Below the pieces are notes generated by a model that searched no databases, was not told the origin of the DNA, and worked only from the letters and a program-made list of their open reading frames with translations. DNA of 64,000 nt from Schistocephalus solidus. Its lineage: Eukaryota > Platyhelminthes > Cestoda > Diphyllobothriidea > Diphyllobothriidae. The position numbers were made by a program, and so were the translations under genes. Below are positions 10,690 to 23,282 of the stretch, piece by piece (within the stretch, counting starts at the first letter, position 1; every line of letters begins with the position of its first letter). The stretch is from contig WEDG01001547.1 in NCBI GenBank assembly GCA_017591395.1, forward strand, positions 153,501 through 217,500, written 5' to 3'.

Positions 10690-11735
10690 ATCCGTACTAT
10701 GTTTTTTTGGAAGAATTCCTTGCTCCCGATACATGTTCAAGCGATTGGGTAAAACTCTGGCGAAGATTTCGCCTACAACGTTGAGGACAGGGTTGCTTCT
10801 GTGGTTCCAAAAAAGCTACTGGTTTGCCTTGCTTGTTCATAGCTGGAAGATTGTGGACTCTTTGAAGTGATGGAAGATTTGCTCTTTTATCCGGACGCAT
10901 CTGAACTGCTCTGCGCAGCATTTCAGTTTTTATGATTTTGAGGCAGGAAGTTGGTCCCTCGGAACTGAGCAGCAGAGCAATAACTTTGCATTTTGCCGCG
11001 GCAGGTTGCCTTAATGGACATGAAAACAATATCAATTTCTGCTAGAAGCAAAACGGCGAGGTCCATGGAGCCATCGGGAAGAAGGGCCAACGTTCGCTGA
11101 ATCAATATTTTTGTTTGCCTGCATGCATTCAAGCATGAATCCGAAAATTTTGAGAGAGTTAAACTCTTTTTTTCAGCAAACAAGTCTCCTTCTTTCAGTT
11201 TTCCGTTTCACTGCAATCCGTGTACTCTTGTAGTTTTCAGCCCGGCATTTAACCAAGAATTTTTGCCTCACTCCCAGCCTCGCTGTGCTCTCTTCGGCGT
11301 CTGCGTAAATGGTTAGTAGACTGGTTTTTTTTCATGAAGAGCAATTGTCGGATTTCTTCTTCGTTTTCGTCGAACCTCACTTGGTAATGTCTACGTGTGC
11401 AGTCGAGGACTTCCAGGGGTGTGGTCTGGTCTTCCGTATTGGTTCTTAACGGCAGCATTCTCGTACATGAATTGTAATTATTATATGTAGGGTGCCATGC
11501 AATTGCTAAATTTCACTTGGCATTCGGTCGTATGCAGTAACTCACTATCTAAATTAACTGGTTTTCGCTCACATTGCGCAGTCATTTTGTGGAGAATTTT
11601 GCTGAGCGGAATTCGTCTAGTCTGCCTAAGAGATCGCCGTAACACACTGTAAAGGACTCTTGTTTGGGAGTACGGAGGGAGGATGAGGATTTGTTTAGAG
11701 CGTGAGAAGACACGGCAACCTTCGCCATTCAAGGA
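10690..11735 (-). mobile_element. Heavily decayed LINE family 1 fragment
   Basis: On the - strand two regions match the LINE at 32765-34930. At 11249-11480 the translation reads RRHYQVRFDENEEEIRQLL, the linker between endonuclease and RT. At about 10700-10890 it reads VLNVVGEIFARVLPNRLN followed by EQGILP, the RT block between fingers and palm. Coding is broken by many stops and shifts, and most of the element is missing. The 11481-11732 frame may be a further piece (CQVKFSNCMA). It is much more diverged than the copy in junctophilin intron 1. Confidence 0.6.
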
Positions 11736-11739
11736 AAGT

Positions 11740-12915
11740 TACTGAAGTGAAGCGACAATGCTGAGCACGGTTTCGGGGTTGGCGAAGCAGATGCATCCAC
11801 CAGGTATGTTAGTGCATTTTTGGGACCTTAAATGTCTTGGTTTCAAGTAGTTTCTACGTCCATTGTTACGCTCGCTCTAGCTGACCTGGTGGTCTCATCA
11901 ATGCCTGATATTCACCAAAAAGTATTTGCACCAGGACAACTTCAATAGGAGATTTTCTGGCAAGGGCCACTCCAACACATCGTTGAAAGCGGAGTTATTT
12001 TACTTTTGAAACAGTGGTCCCCATCCATGAAAAGCTGGACATGCTTTAACATTCATACCGTCAAGAATAACGATTTCTGTCGATGCCCTACGATGTGGGC
12101 CCACAATTGACAAGGGAAAGAATTTGTTTCCAACAAAACAGGTCTGCGCAACTTATGAGGCGTCTGGGTACGAGTCTGGGTGCGCTGACCGACAAAGCCA
12201 AACATTTGGGTCCATAAATCCCCACATACCAAGTTTCAGCGGGTGCATCTCAACTCTCACATTGACAAGGAATCAGTGGAGTTTGATGCTCTTTTCAAAG
12301 GGCAATCGAGCTATCTCACCAGTCACGACCTTAGACGTGTTTAGGTATATTCTAACGCACCAGATTTATTTTAGTGAAAAATTTCCCAAGTTGACACCCA
12401 GAAGGATCCCCCATGATATGCCCAACTTAATATTCTCCCTCTCATGGACCTGTAAGACCTGTAAGACTCAGTCAGCCGTCTGGTGATCTGATTTAGCATA
12501 ACGGCCTGCATGACGTAAAAGCCTCCGCTTAGGAATTTCGCTCACGCTGTCGGCATTGCTAGAATTGGTCAATAGGCAGAATCCAGGTGTAAGCATGCTC
12601 ACCTATGCTAGTTCACGTGTCCTAAGGACGCCGGCAAATTGCGTCTCATGGTAATTGCATGGACCATGTGCGATGCTTTACTGACTGCTAGCATGTATGC
12701 GCATGCGGCCGGTTAGGCTCATGCAGCATTTTAATGGTCTGGATATTGTAAGCAAAGAAGACATATCTGACGTGGGTTGATCCGGGCCCCAGGCACTGGT
12801 CCCTCAGTTACGCTAACACGAACGTGTTAGTTACTGGTCCCACCGATGCAAGACTTTAATAGATGGTCACATGGAGGACAAGTTGGCGCTGTTTCTTATT
12901 GTTGGTGCTGTATTC
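11740..12915. other. No gene seen
   Basis: Short unconvincing frames only. No repeat shared with other parts of the window was recognised. Confidence 0.35.
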
Positions 12916-12919
12916 ACTT

Positions 12920-13290
12920 CTGCCCCCTAAATGAACCGCGTGGTAGATGCGTTAAACCAACAAGTGGCGTTAATCAGGGCATGATAGGCGTTATCCCGGC
13001 TGCGCTTCCCTAACAAATACCGAACATTGAAGGGAGGGGGGGGGGGTTGGTGGCACGCGTAGGTGTAGGCGCACGCCCCACCAGCCACCTGTGGTACACA
13101 CCTGCACCGCCGGTTTTCTGAACTTTTTCTTGACACTGGACACAGACGGGTGAGGGAAGAGAGAGTGTGGTAGCTGCAGCGCATGTCTAAAAGCACTTAA
13201 AACTAATTTACGCACAAGTCAATGTCCCTGCACCACCCTCCTGTGGAGCACACGGGTGACTTCGTCGGAATTGACGGTTGAACCTTCGGT
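12920..13290 (+). repeat. Dispersed repeat A (linker plus core unit)
   Basis: The first part (about 12930-13045, with GGTAGATGCGTTAAACCAAC) is the linker segment also seen at 54060-54170. The second part (13070-13290) is the repeat A core. Core landmarks are GACACTGGACACAG, GAGAGTGTGGTAGCTGC, TACGCACAAGTCAATGTCCC and CTGTGGAGCACACGG. A run of about 11 Gs occurs at the joint. There is no coding capacity. Confidence 0.7.
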
Positions 13291-13441
13291 GTATCAATTT
13301 TGTCATCTAGCATGATTAACGTCAAAGTGGTCACGACACTTTCTGACTAAGAGAGGTCGGAACTGGAGTGTTTTATTAAATCTAGGAAAATGAACGTGTT
13401 ATCTTCAGTGGTGATAATCATGCTAAAAATGATAGAGGTGG

Positions 13442-13495
13442 CGATGATGATGATGATGATGAGGATGATTATGATTATGATGATAGTGAGTTGTA
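13442..13495 (+). repeat. ATG/ATT trinucleotide-like microsatellite
   Basis: Imperfect GATGATGATGATG tract continuing as GATTATGATTATGATG. It accounts for the methionine-rich frame at 13390-13608. Confidence 0.9.
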
Positions 13496-13609
13496 GTGTG
13501 GAAGGTGGGTTGCCCGAGTTGACATTGAGGTGGATTCACAGATGTCCCAGGGGCTCAATTCGTACCTTTAGCTTCTGTCGACAATGTAGGCGCAACCGCA
13601 GGATTTAGG

Positions 13610-14855
13610 ACCAGAACGAACTTGAAAAAGGTTTGTCCCGGATGACTTACTCAAAGTTAACATATTTATTTCTAAGGGGATTAACATTTTAGCATTTCAA
13701 AATTGGAGTTTCAACCAGAAAGCCCATAGCAAACCTCGCGAAGGTACTGAGGAGCTGAATGTCTCGAAGCTGTGTCATACATTAGTAGAAAACATCGGCG
13801 AAAGACGTATCAGGGGGTATGGCACAGGCAACTTTCATATGTAAGAAAGGTTAGCCATAGTTTTATGCTGTTTTTTAAAAAGCAGGCATAATTCTATCGT
13901 TGGCCAGGAATTGTCTACTGTGCCTCAAAATATTCAGCGGTTGTACTTTACCGTGAGCTACAGATGACCGTTGTCGTGATTATGAGAAACTCTCCGCTAT
14001 TTCGTCAGTTATCAGCGCTTGGGCACTAATGACCACTGCGTTATTTTACGTCATCCTTATTTAGTGCCCCACTCTCCCGAATCTGATCCTCGTCCTTCCC
14101 TTGCCCTCGTTCGAAGTTGTATGGTTGGTGGTTGTTACTCGTGCCTTCGATCCTATTCATATCTGTACTCGATACACGTCGTCAACGTCCACGCGTAATC
14201 TGCGTTAACGACCGCCTGTTTCTAAGCCCAAATAAAGTTCCATAGGCTAGAATTCGGCTCGTGTTCCCCTCCGCCTGCGTTCAGATTCAATTACCCCCAG
14301 TTCACATTCACCCAAGTTCACAATCGGTACGCGTTTGTCTAATGACTAATGATTTTGGCATCCTGGGAAACGAAAAAGTGTTCTGTTGGCACCGATGCCT
14401 GTTTAATCAGCGTCTATAACTTTGTCTGGTTCCATATGTTTGTATAAAATCGCTTATCCATTTCCCTAGCTTTATTACTTTCACAGGAACTTAATGAGAT
14501 AGGATAGATCAGATTCACCGTTTTACCTTGTGAGGAAGAGGTCTTAGGCCTCATGAAAAGATGTATTGTTTTATCGGGTCTGTGGGCAACGCTGATTCCC
14601 ACTACAAGTGCCCACCGGATTTTCGATTGTTCATCTTTACCTGTGTATGAATGGCTTAAGATACAAAATAACATGAAATGACCATCCCAGTCTGTCTTAT
14701 CCTTGTCAGCAATCATCTATGTGTTGTCATTAACAGCTGTTGTTAGCGTGGTTTAACCTTAGGCTCGTTCAACATCCAGAAACTTTACTACCTGGAAGAT
14801 TGTCAGGTGGCATCCTGTGTGGGGAAAATCCATACAGTCATGTGGACACACAGAC
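13610..14855. other. No gene seen
   Basis: A 100-codon - strand frame at 14414-14716 has no recognisable content. Otherwise the stretch appears non-coding. Confidence 0.3.
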
Positions 14856-14857
14856 AT

Positions 14858-15035
14858 TCTAGGCAGATGAATATTGCTGAAAAAGACAAGGGAGACTGGA
14901 ATGATCATTTCTGGCTCATTAGCCATTATCAGCCAGTCATACCAAACCTCAGGTAGTGCATCAACCGAGACTCGAACCCGCAACCTGTTGATTTGAAGTT
15001 CAATAATTTAACCAACTGTGCCGCGAGCTTGATGT
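14858..15035 (-). mobile_element. tRNA-derived SINE, head part
   Basis: On the - strand this holds the tRNA-like head of the SINE seen repeatedly in the window. The B-box-like GCGGGTTCGAGTCTC is followed by the shared body (GGTATGACTGGCTGATAATG) and the block CCAGTCTCCCTTGTC. The tRNA part is worn: the A-box side reads AGTTGGTTAAATTATTGAAC. No body-to-tail continuation is joined to it. The separate tail piece at 15113-15256 is on the opposite strand. Confidence 0.75.
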
Positions 15036-15112
15036 TTTGCCGTTTGAGATCAGGAATATGGAAATTCGTTGATGAAGGCTCACCAATCGCCTAAGGGACT
15101 CCCTGGTCCCAT

Positions 15113-15256
15113 TCTACCTTGGGGCTCCCTTGTCTTTGTCGGCAGTGTTCATCCGCCTATAATACGATCGCTGTGCGGTTGCTGGCGGGGCTCAAGGCTG
15201 AGTCCAAAATCAGGCCGAGATAAGTGCATCCCTTAAGCAATCGGTGAGCGTTCATC
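15113..15256 (+). mobile_element. SINE tail fragment
   Basis: Tail landmarks in order are CCCTTGTCTTTGTCGG, GTGCGGTTGCTGGCGGGGCT, AAGGCTGAGTCC and AATCGGTGAGCGTTCATCA. These match the tails at 25930-26060 and 36980-37105. The tRNA-like head is absent. Confidence 0.75.
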
Positions 15257-15259
15257 AAC

Positions 15260-18020
15260 AAAGGCTAACCTCTCCTACTACTGCCTAGGAGGTGTTGAGT
15301 GTGAAACTCTGTTGCCAGGCTCTCCAAACAGAGAGCTTCACTGGTAGCTGGTTCCCTTCGAAGCTGCCGAGCGTTACACAGCAGCTCTTTATACTCGAAG
15401 GGCATGATCTGAAAACAAACGACAAAGCAATGCAACTTTTTAATTTTAAATGAAATTCTGTCAGAAGTTAACAATCATCTACTGTGTATCTGCGGACGAT
15501 TGTTACTCCATCAAATAAGCATATCCGTTAACTCCACTATTCTGGCGTTTCTTATGGTGGTGATGCTGCAGTACCACGAACCGATGGCGAACGGATACGA
15601 ACCCTTTTAGACACCTAGTTTTTGCATTGGGTATTGTTCATGCCCAGTTACCAACACCTCGATAATCCAGAACCTCCCATCCTAAGACAGTTTGACGGTC
15701 CACCATGTGCCCCAAGCAAGGCGGCGCAGAGACGGTGGCTTGTGCGTGAATAAGATTATCGTTGGACAAAAGAATAGGTGCCTGTCATTAGAACAGATGA
15801 CTTTGCATTAAATTCCAGGGGTACTTAAGGTCATCTTTGATACGGAGATGACCTATTCTCGTGTAATGCCTATAAACGATCGTTTTCGACTAATCATTTA
15901 AGAGGAGATCATGTTTCGATTGGGTTTGAAAAATTGCCATGTGTTGCCTTCTCATTGGATTCTTTAAAGCAGATACGTAGGTTTCGACAGACGCTGTCCA
16001 CTTTTTCTTGCTTTGAGGCATAACAAATTCTGCATCTGTCCAGTAACTTGATGAAAGTTCACAAATAGACATAGATTTTATGAAGACAGGTCCCTGAAGA
16101 GGATAATCATTCCCATAAAGCGAGACGAGATGCTTTTGTTGTAAGACGAAACCTGTTGAACTAAATGCATGTAAGTACAGATTTAAAATGTCTTCAAGTC
16201 GAGAAATTCTGCTAAAACCAGATACTATCTATTCCGTACTATTCCCATTTGTAAATTTGGAATGACATTGCAGCAAGAACGCTATAACTTCTCATTAGGC
16301 TAGCAAAAATCAAATAGGACTGGCAATTAACTAGCTTTCACTGCAGCGGGGAAAACGGAGAATTTAGCCGGACAAAATTGCCAACAATTAGCCTTCTCTT
16401 ATCTGCATGCGGACATCCGTTTAATTAGTTTTTGACCTAACGCGATTTTTCAACAACGCTCATGTTTTTCGAAAACATTTTAGTGCGCGATCTTTGCGAA
16501 GTCATCACAGTGCGAATTTACCGCCCGTTTGTAACCTGAAAAAAACAGTGAAAATGCGTGCGTACAACTTGGCCAATAAGCAAAGCACTGCGATGGCCTA
16601 AAGAGAACAAGATTGACCGTCTGCAGGCCGGGTGGTGTGCTAATAAATATTCAAAATTGTTTTGGATGATACTAGAAACTGCATCCGAAACGAGGGTAGG
16701 GTATCAATGCAATCAGTTCAGAGTTTTAAGCCTTCTTTGTTTTTTTAAAATCATGATGTAACGTACCGCATCAAAAGCACTCAGCCCATAACATTGGAAT
16801 CCGGATTCTTTGACGGTCGCTGTTTCTAGGCTAAGCCATGCAGCGATGGCATTCCGGCCGCGTGTAATCGGTAGTGCTTCTCGATGGTCGCAAACTAATT
16901 CGTAATTTCGTCTTGGTAGACGCAAGCGTGAAATGCTCTGTCTTGTAGGTCATCTGTAAAATTTTGCATTAAGGAAAGTGAGGATTTGCTTATTTATATC
17001 CTCTTAATGTGGCTGTTTTGTAAAAGATTGTCGGTGAATTTTCGAACGCTCTTACTGAACCATCCCTGGTTTCACTGTTGTGCTGGCTCAGAGACTTCCG
17101 CAACAGACTATAGACCGCAACCTCAACGTGATAGGCTTCCTTTACCTGCACTTGCTGTGATCTCATATTCATCATCATAACCAATTCGTATCTCTCTGTT
17201 CGATATGGTTTACCAGTGTGGCGTTTTGTTTCCATTGCGGCCGTATATTAGTTAAATTTGCAAACCTCATGGACCACATTCGATCCGCCACTCAACCCCC
17301 CTAAACTCACTTTTGTTATAAATAGGATCCGGTGACTTTGCTCCCGGGAAGCACATATGAAATTTCTTAGGTATCACTCCCACGTTACGTCCGCACTGCA
17401 TTCGTATGCTATTTAGGGCAAAAGAACTCTCCCTAATGAGGCTCACAGTTGGGACGTAGTAAAATGCGTGAGGCAGTGCTAGCTCTCGGTGATTTAAGTT
17501 TCGCATCTATTTTCCACATATCTTTGAATTTCTGTATTTTCTTGTCCTCCATGTCTGCTTTTTCATTTTGTTGTAAGATGACTGTACCAGTCGATCCGAT
17601 TTGAGCGTTTCTCAGGATTCTTAATTACTTACGTGACATTTGGACGAGCTTTTCAAGGTCGACATACAACTTACTTTTGGTCCCCTGCGGGCGAGTAATG
17701 GCAGGAAGGTTAAAATGGAGAGCTATGTGCTTAACAGTCAGACTTACGCTGTGGCTGCTTCAGCTTGGTTGAAGTTAGGGCCAAATTGCGAAAAGTTTGT
17801 GTACGTCAGTTTATTCAAAGATTTGGCTGTGACAGGTCTTTCCTATCCCTTTGTATTTTGTGTTCTCTGGAACCAGCTTACGTGGGAAATATTAAACTTT
17901 CTCCCTTGGTTTGCTAGACTGTCCAAGTTTCCTAAACGTACAGCTGCGCCGTCAGTTCCATGACTCTGTATCTCCTCAGATTGGTTTTTACCAAAATGTT
18001 ACGACAGTTGCAGATTGAAT
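15260..18020. other. No gene seen
   Basis: AT-rich sequence with short frames only. The 107-codon frame at 17640-17963 has no ATG at its start and matches nothing recognised. Confidence 0.3.
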
Positions 18021-18026
18021 GCCATG

Positions 18027-18095
18027 CAACAAAGTATTGTGTGCAACAAAGTATTGTGTGCAACAAAGTATTGCCGTGCAACAAAGTATTGTGTG
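18027..18095 (+). repeat. 17-bp tandem repeat, four copies
   Basis: The unit CAACAAAGTATTGTGTG occurs at 18027, 18044, 18061 and 18079. The third copy is 18 bp long because its end reads CCGTG. Three copies are identical. This is a small minisatellite directly upstream of a GGTTAGGGTTAGG motif and of dispersed repeat A. Confidence 0.95.
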
Positions 18096-18189
18096 ACCCC
18101 ATTATCCAGGCAACGCATGCTAACCTTAACGAACACCATGGATAAGGTTAGGGTTAGGTTGGCGTGTAATACGCTTTAATCAATGCTAC

Positions 18190-18890
18190 ACGCCGTCGGC
18201 CCAGTGTATGTGCTGTGTGTGTCGAGTGGCTGACCAGTGGACTGGGAGTCAGACGGCGATGGCTCCTCTATATCCCCTTGAGTAAGTAAATCCTAGTGTG
18301 TGGGTTATGTGGGCCAGGTCGTGCTGTGGCGCGCGAAGACGGGTACGCCGACCCGTCAGCCAATGTGCTCGGATGGTGGTTTGCTTGTGGTGGCGGGGGA
18401 GAGAGTTAGGTCAACAGCTCAGCGCAATTTTCCTCACTATAAACAATCTGACGCGCTTGAAACTATCACGGTGCGCTAAAAGACGGGGCTTGGAAGATTG
18501 CCAACTGACGGGCTAACTCGGACCGCGTGGTCAGCCCAATTTGTGATTTGTGTGGAGTGGCTGACTGGGGGACTGAGAGTCAGGCTGCAATGGCTCCTTC
18601 TTAATGTTGCCTTTATGGCACTCCCACTGCGTGGGATCCGAGTCAGGTGTGGTGGTACACCCAGGGGCAGCTCCGGCCGCGCCAGCCACCTGCGCCCTCT
18701 GCCATCTCCCGTCTTCTTGACTCTGTCTTGACACCGGGCTCAGGTGGGGGAGGATGAGAGAGTGCGGTAGCTGCTGCGCAAGCATACTATCACTTAAAAA
18801 TTATTCACGCACAAGTCACCGTCCCTGCACCACCTGGTGTGGAGCATACGGTGGACCTCGTCAAAATCGACGGTCGAACTGTCAATCTAA
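18190..18890 (+). repeat. Dispersed repeat A, long copy (about 700 bp)
   Basis: This is the longest continuous + strand copy. It starts with a GAGTGGCTGACCAGTGGACT block, continues through CTCACTATAAACAATCTGAC, and repeats the GTGGCTGACTGGGGGACTGA block at about 18553. It then passes GTGGGATCCGAGTCAGG and enters the core (TTGACACCGGGCTCAGG, GAGAGTGCGGTAGCTGC, GCACAAGTCACCGTCCC, GTGGACCTCGTC). The same order, reverse-complemented, occurs at 31495-32260. No open frame spans it and no terminal inverted repeats were recognised, so the element class is unknown. Confidence 0.8.
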
Positions 18891-18899
18891 GGCTAAAAA

Positions 18900-20100
18900 G
18901 CTAGCTCGCTTGGAAAAGAATGGTGAGCATATAATTTTTTTTCCAGTGGCAACACGTTACCACCTTTTGCTGTATTTTAAATTACACTACCCCTATGGCC
19001 CCGTTCCCGGATTACACGCCTACCTATTCATTGCGTTCGTTAGGGGGGTCGTAAGAGCATTCGTTCCCATTAAGGGGATAACATAAACATTCGTTGTCGA
19101 ATGGCGTAACATTCGGAAGGTCAGACTGCCTTCGGAGTTCTGCGTTTAATTTAGTTTTGGATTTTGATATTTTTTGAAATGAGGCTTTAGGGTTTGGAAA
19201 ATTGCCCTAAACCACCGACGGTGATTGTGGTTGTCAACCATATAATGACTATGCAGTTATCTTTGTTTATTTTCAACCCAAATTTGAGGCAAACGAGCTC
19301 AGGTCCTGTTATATATCTGCCTCCTTTTTGGCTCTCATTGTGGAGAGGTCATCGCGTAAGCGACAATTTATCGCAATTTTCGACAATTTTGGTAGAGAGC
19401 CATAGGATTCGAATATTGAAAAACCTCGCATTAATCTGATATCTGTGACCAATTTTAGATAGCTTGTCAAGATGAGCACCTATCGATATGGCAAGGACAT
19501 GAGGGCGAGCAGGTTGCATTAGAAGATGGCGTAGGGCTGTTCCCATATTTTGCCTTCCCCTTTGATGTTGTGAACAGCGAATTTCATCACTGACTCGATT
19601 GGCTAATTTGAAATCTGTACTAAACTTTTAGCAGATTTGCCTTTCTCAAGCATAATAACAGTCGATTTACAAAATTTTAGACGAAGATTTGAACAAATTT
19701 TTGAGGTTAACATTTGCCCACACAGAAGCCTGATGTGATATCCTCGCAGCTGTGGGGAGTTTGTTCCATCCTCCTCCATTCCCTGGCACTATAGGAGTTG
19801 GGGTCTACCGGGTTTTTCCATTTCTCCACTGGAATGCTGCTCAGCTATCCTGGCATCGCTGATAGAAGCAAACATGTGAGTTCCAGGAAGTATTTCAGGA
19901 GGAGAAAATGAGATTACTGAAACGAGAAGATCATTGACTTGACGTTTCGAATTCTAACTCGAATCCATTATCGGAAACAGTGGCAGATAAGGATGCTACA
20001 GGCACAAGGTGCATAGTATTTGTAGTACGCATTCGTAGTACGCGAGAACGTGTGTTCTACAACTAACAGCTCTCACGATCACCTCCAGCTCTGCAGGGAA
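18900..20100. other. No gene seen
   Basis: Non-coding by inspection. The stretch near 19930-20000, around GACGTTTCGAATTC, might be the edge of an unidentified retroelement, but nothing supports this further. Confidence 0.3.
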
Positions 20101-20103
20101 GCT

Positions 20104-20106
<3 letters not shown>

Positions 20107-20158
<52 letters not shown>
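20107..20158 (+). repeat. (AG)n microsatellite
   Basis: About 26 uninterrupted AG dinucleotides. It accounts for the Arg/Glu run in the frame at 20050-20238. Confidence 0.97.
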
Positions 20159-20159
<1 letters not shown>

Positions 20160-20163
<4 letters not shown>

Positions 20164-22490
20164 GGAGAGAGGGAATGGTGGTCCATATTTGGGGAATTAA
20201 GTCACAATTTTCTTCAAAGACTGAGAATTGAGGACTAAGGAGGCACGCTTGGAGAAACGACTCGGAGTTGCTCCCTCACTGAACAGCAGCAACGTTCCTT
20301 TATGTTGGAAGCCTTAGCTGTCGCGAAAACGTTTTCCACTTTCTGAGGTGCATACACAAGCGAGACGCAGCGAAATTAATTCCTATCACTGAATGCGAAA
20401 TAGAAGCAGGTGTAACAATGCATTCTGACGAATGGCCAGCTTATCGGTAACTTAGTCAGGTTGTGTTCAATTACAAAACCGTCAATCACCAGGAAAAGTA
20501 CTTTGATACCAGCACAAGTTCACACACCCAGCAAATCGCGAGGACTTGATTAGATGGCAAGATTGAGTTTTTTAAAAAATCGCAAAGTCTCACAGCATTT
20601 TCTTGAAAGCCGCTTGGATGAACATTGCTGGCGTGTTTTGAAAGAAACTGAAGACCACTTCGGAGCAATCCAACTAAAGATTTAATAAGTATTTTTGCTT
20701 AATTCAGATTTAATTTTCGCAATAAAGAGGACATAAGTTAAATTTTATTGCAATTTGGAACCAGTACCTAGAAGGTTAGGAAGCAGACTATAGTAGAAGG
20801 CTGATGATGAGAGCACGCTATACCCGCACCGGTGTTTGCCTTGCACCTGTAATACGACAAAGACCATACCGGCCAACCTCTGTGAAATCTACACTATGTG
20901 TCTATTTGGCATCCCAGATACGACGGCATACGGCCTGGAAGGAAGAAGAAGTGCTGCGTTCTTCCTAGGGCTGCTGAGCAGTTAGCTTTGCAGTGATTGT
21001 TGCAGACTTGTCAACCAATTGTTTGTTTATGGAAGCCTACGATGATGAAAACTGCAAAACCTTGGAAATACGCCATCCATTCGTATTTACTGGAACGTAG
21101 AGTTCGGTTTCTGCACCAGTGTAAAACTTCGGCATTTGAAACCTGCAGCAGCAGCAGCAGCAGTCAAGTTAGCACCCTGGAATTTCAGGTTGGAAAGTTA
21201 TTTCATGCTTAGGTAATTTCTTAAAGGACTTGGGGGTGCATCAAGGTCAATTTTGTGTTCCGCTTGCCTCTTCGGAAATCGGGGCTGACCGGTCGTGAAA
21301 TCTTCGAATGTGTGCAGCTCATAAACTGTAAATTTTCCGCAGACCACCTAAGCTCAGCATCGGCGAGATGAAACTTTTTGTAGACGGCAGATCCATTTGA
21401 TAGCCTCTAAGATGTGCATTTGGTGACATCAAACTTTTCTAACATTTCATCCATTATTGCTTCGCCAGTCATTTTGTGTCTCACACGCAGTTGTAGCCTC
21501 AACTGTCATCGACTCGACAGTGCAGTTTTATTTACGGGTGTCATTTAGTCCATTTTGTGCTTAGCGCTCCTCTTCTTGGAGAGGAAGCCGTTAATTTACT
21601 CGTCAGTTTCGCCAAACCAGTTCATGATCCCATCGAATGTAAGGCTCGAGCAGCGCAGTCTGCTGCAGATGTTTTCTGCTGAGAAATGCACGACCCTTCT
21701 ACTTAGGTCTCTCTTGGTATTCGCTGGCTGGCGAACAGCACCTTTACTAACTGCCGCTTTCCGTCAGTGAACCATCTTCAGGGATATGCACAATCCATTT
21801 CTCCATGATTTTAATTTCGTCGTGAGAGGTGATTGGAGGCGGTAGTGTCGAACTGCACCAGTGCGTGAAAGTTCAAAATTAAGCCAAGACGACTGCTGTG
21901 GAAAGAGGCCGCGAATGCTCCAGCTACGCCTGCCATGCCACCGACGGCCCATCTTTAAGAACCGATTTAGGCTTGACACCCAAGCTGAACCTGAATTGTC
22001 AAGACGTATCAGCTACCCGCATCCGGCTTAGTCTGTCAGTTAAAGCAGTTTTCGGTGTGTGGCTGCTGAGCTCACGGAGAACAGTGAAGACACCAATGAA
22101 CTTAGATCCGACGTTGGATCAAGGTGGGGTGGCTGCCCCGCACAGCCTGACACTGTACTACCAGTGTCCCCTCGAGTAGCCTACCCTGTCCTGCGTATCC
22201 TATACTTTATCCCCTTGCTCCCCAAAATACACAGCCACACAAACAAGTACTGACCAGGCATTCTACCGCATCATTTGCCCCACATGTCGTACATTTTCAG
22301 CGCACAGTGAGTAGGCTTCACTGGCTAGGATATTAAAGGGTTGAGATGTGCCACGAGGCTTCATTGAGGGACAGTGTTAATTTAAATACTCGGGTTCGAA
22401 CACCCGAGGCAACTCATAGTGTGGAAAGTGTTTCCTAGAGAGGTAAGACTTGTGGGGTTGACCTCGCTCTTCTCCATCATTGCATGAGTC
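20160..22490. other. No gene seen
   Basis: Short frames only. It holds a six-unit CAG repeat at 21145-21163. A palindromic CTCGGGT-TCGAAC-ACCCGAG at 22389-22408 resembles a tRNA T-arm but has no tRNA body around it. Confidence 0.3.
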
Positions 22491-23282
22491 AGGCGCAAGG
22501 CCGAGGCGAGCCGAGTGGAGATGAAATCGCGCGAATGGGATGACTAGACATTTTTCTTCCGCGAATGGCATGTCACGCACATGTTTCGCCTCCGCTTAGG
22601 TTTGAAACAACTGCATTGGCGCTTTGGGGGTCCAATGCCTCTGCCACACCCCCACCAGAACACACGCGAGATTGCCTCGTTTTGAGTGTCTATTTGCACC
22701 TCGCCTCCAACTTGCCAAGCTGGGAAGTGCAGATACCTTTTCATGGTGCCACCTGTCCTGTTCACGCTCTTTCGATTCTTCCCCTCCCATTGGCAGACTC
22801 CGGGCTTGGTGGTGCCAGCCCCACACTAAATCAATTACTGACACACGCGCAGCGGGCGCATCCGACATGACATGTCCGTCTTCCATCCCATGCCCAAAAT
22901 TTCCGCCCACGCAACCCAGGCAGGTCCTTGCTAGCCACCGCACACAAGCCAAAGCTCGATCCGTCCGCCGGTGTGGGCGCCTGTCTGTATGCGCCCGAAG
23001 CTGATCTAAAGAAGGCCCACATTCATCCGCGGTAAACGGGCAAGCGAAGCGTTGGCGCCCAGCAGCGGCATCAACAGCTGCAACAGCAACAGTCGCCGTA
23101 ATCATTATAAACACGAAGGCAGAAACGGCTTTCCCACACCGCCTTATCGCTAGCTGCGGTAACAGCAGCAGTAGTAGGAGCCATTAGGTTTCAGTCAGAA
23201 GTCTGCCCGTTTCCGGCAGCGTCAGTCACTGAAGACGCTCCTAGCAGCAAGGAACCAGTTTAGCTGCAAGGAGGAGGCCTCT
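22490..23282 (+). promoter_or_regulatory. GC-rich region upstream of junctophilin
   Basis: Base composition rises clearly in GC and CpG compared with the flanks, ending just before the junctophilin leader. It has long but unconvincing frames on both strands, for instance 22596-23114 on the - strand, as expected of stop-poor GC-rich DNA. A promoter role is inferred only from position and composition. Confidence 0.3.

Noticed and set aside
13390..13608. Methionine-rich frame
   Set aside because: Translated ATG microsatellite.
18027..18095. Possible CRISPR-like repeats
   Set aside because: Units are directly adjacent with no spacers, in eukaryotic DNA. A simple minisatellite.
20050..20238. Arg/Glu-repeat frame
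   Set aside because: Translated (AG)n microsatellite.
22389..22408. Perfect palindrome resembling a tRNA T-arm (CTCGGGT-TCGAAC-ACCCGAG)
   Set aside because: No acceptor, D or anticodon arm could be found upstream at tRNA spacing.
22596..23114. 172-codon open frame on the - strand upstream of junctophilin
   Set aside because: GC-rich, stop-poor region with open frames on both strands and no domain content. Treated as probable promoter-side DNA.
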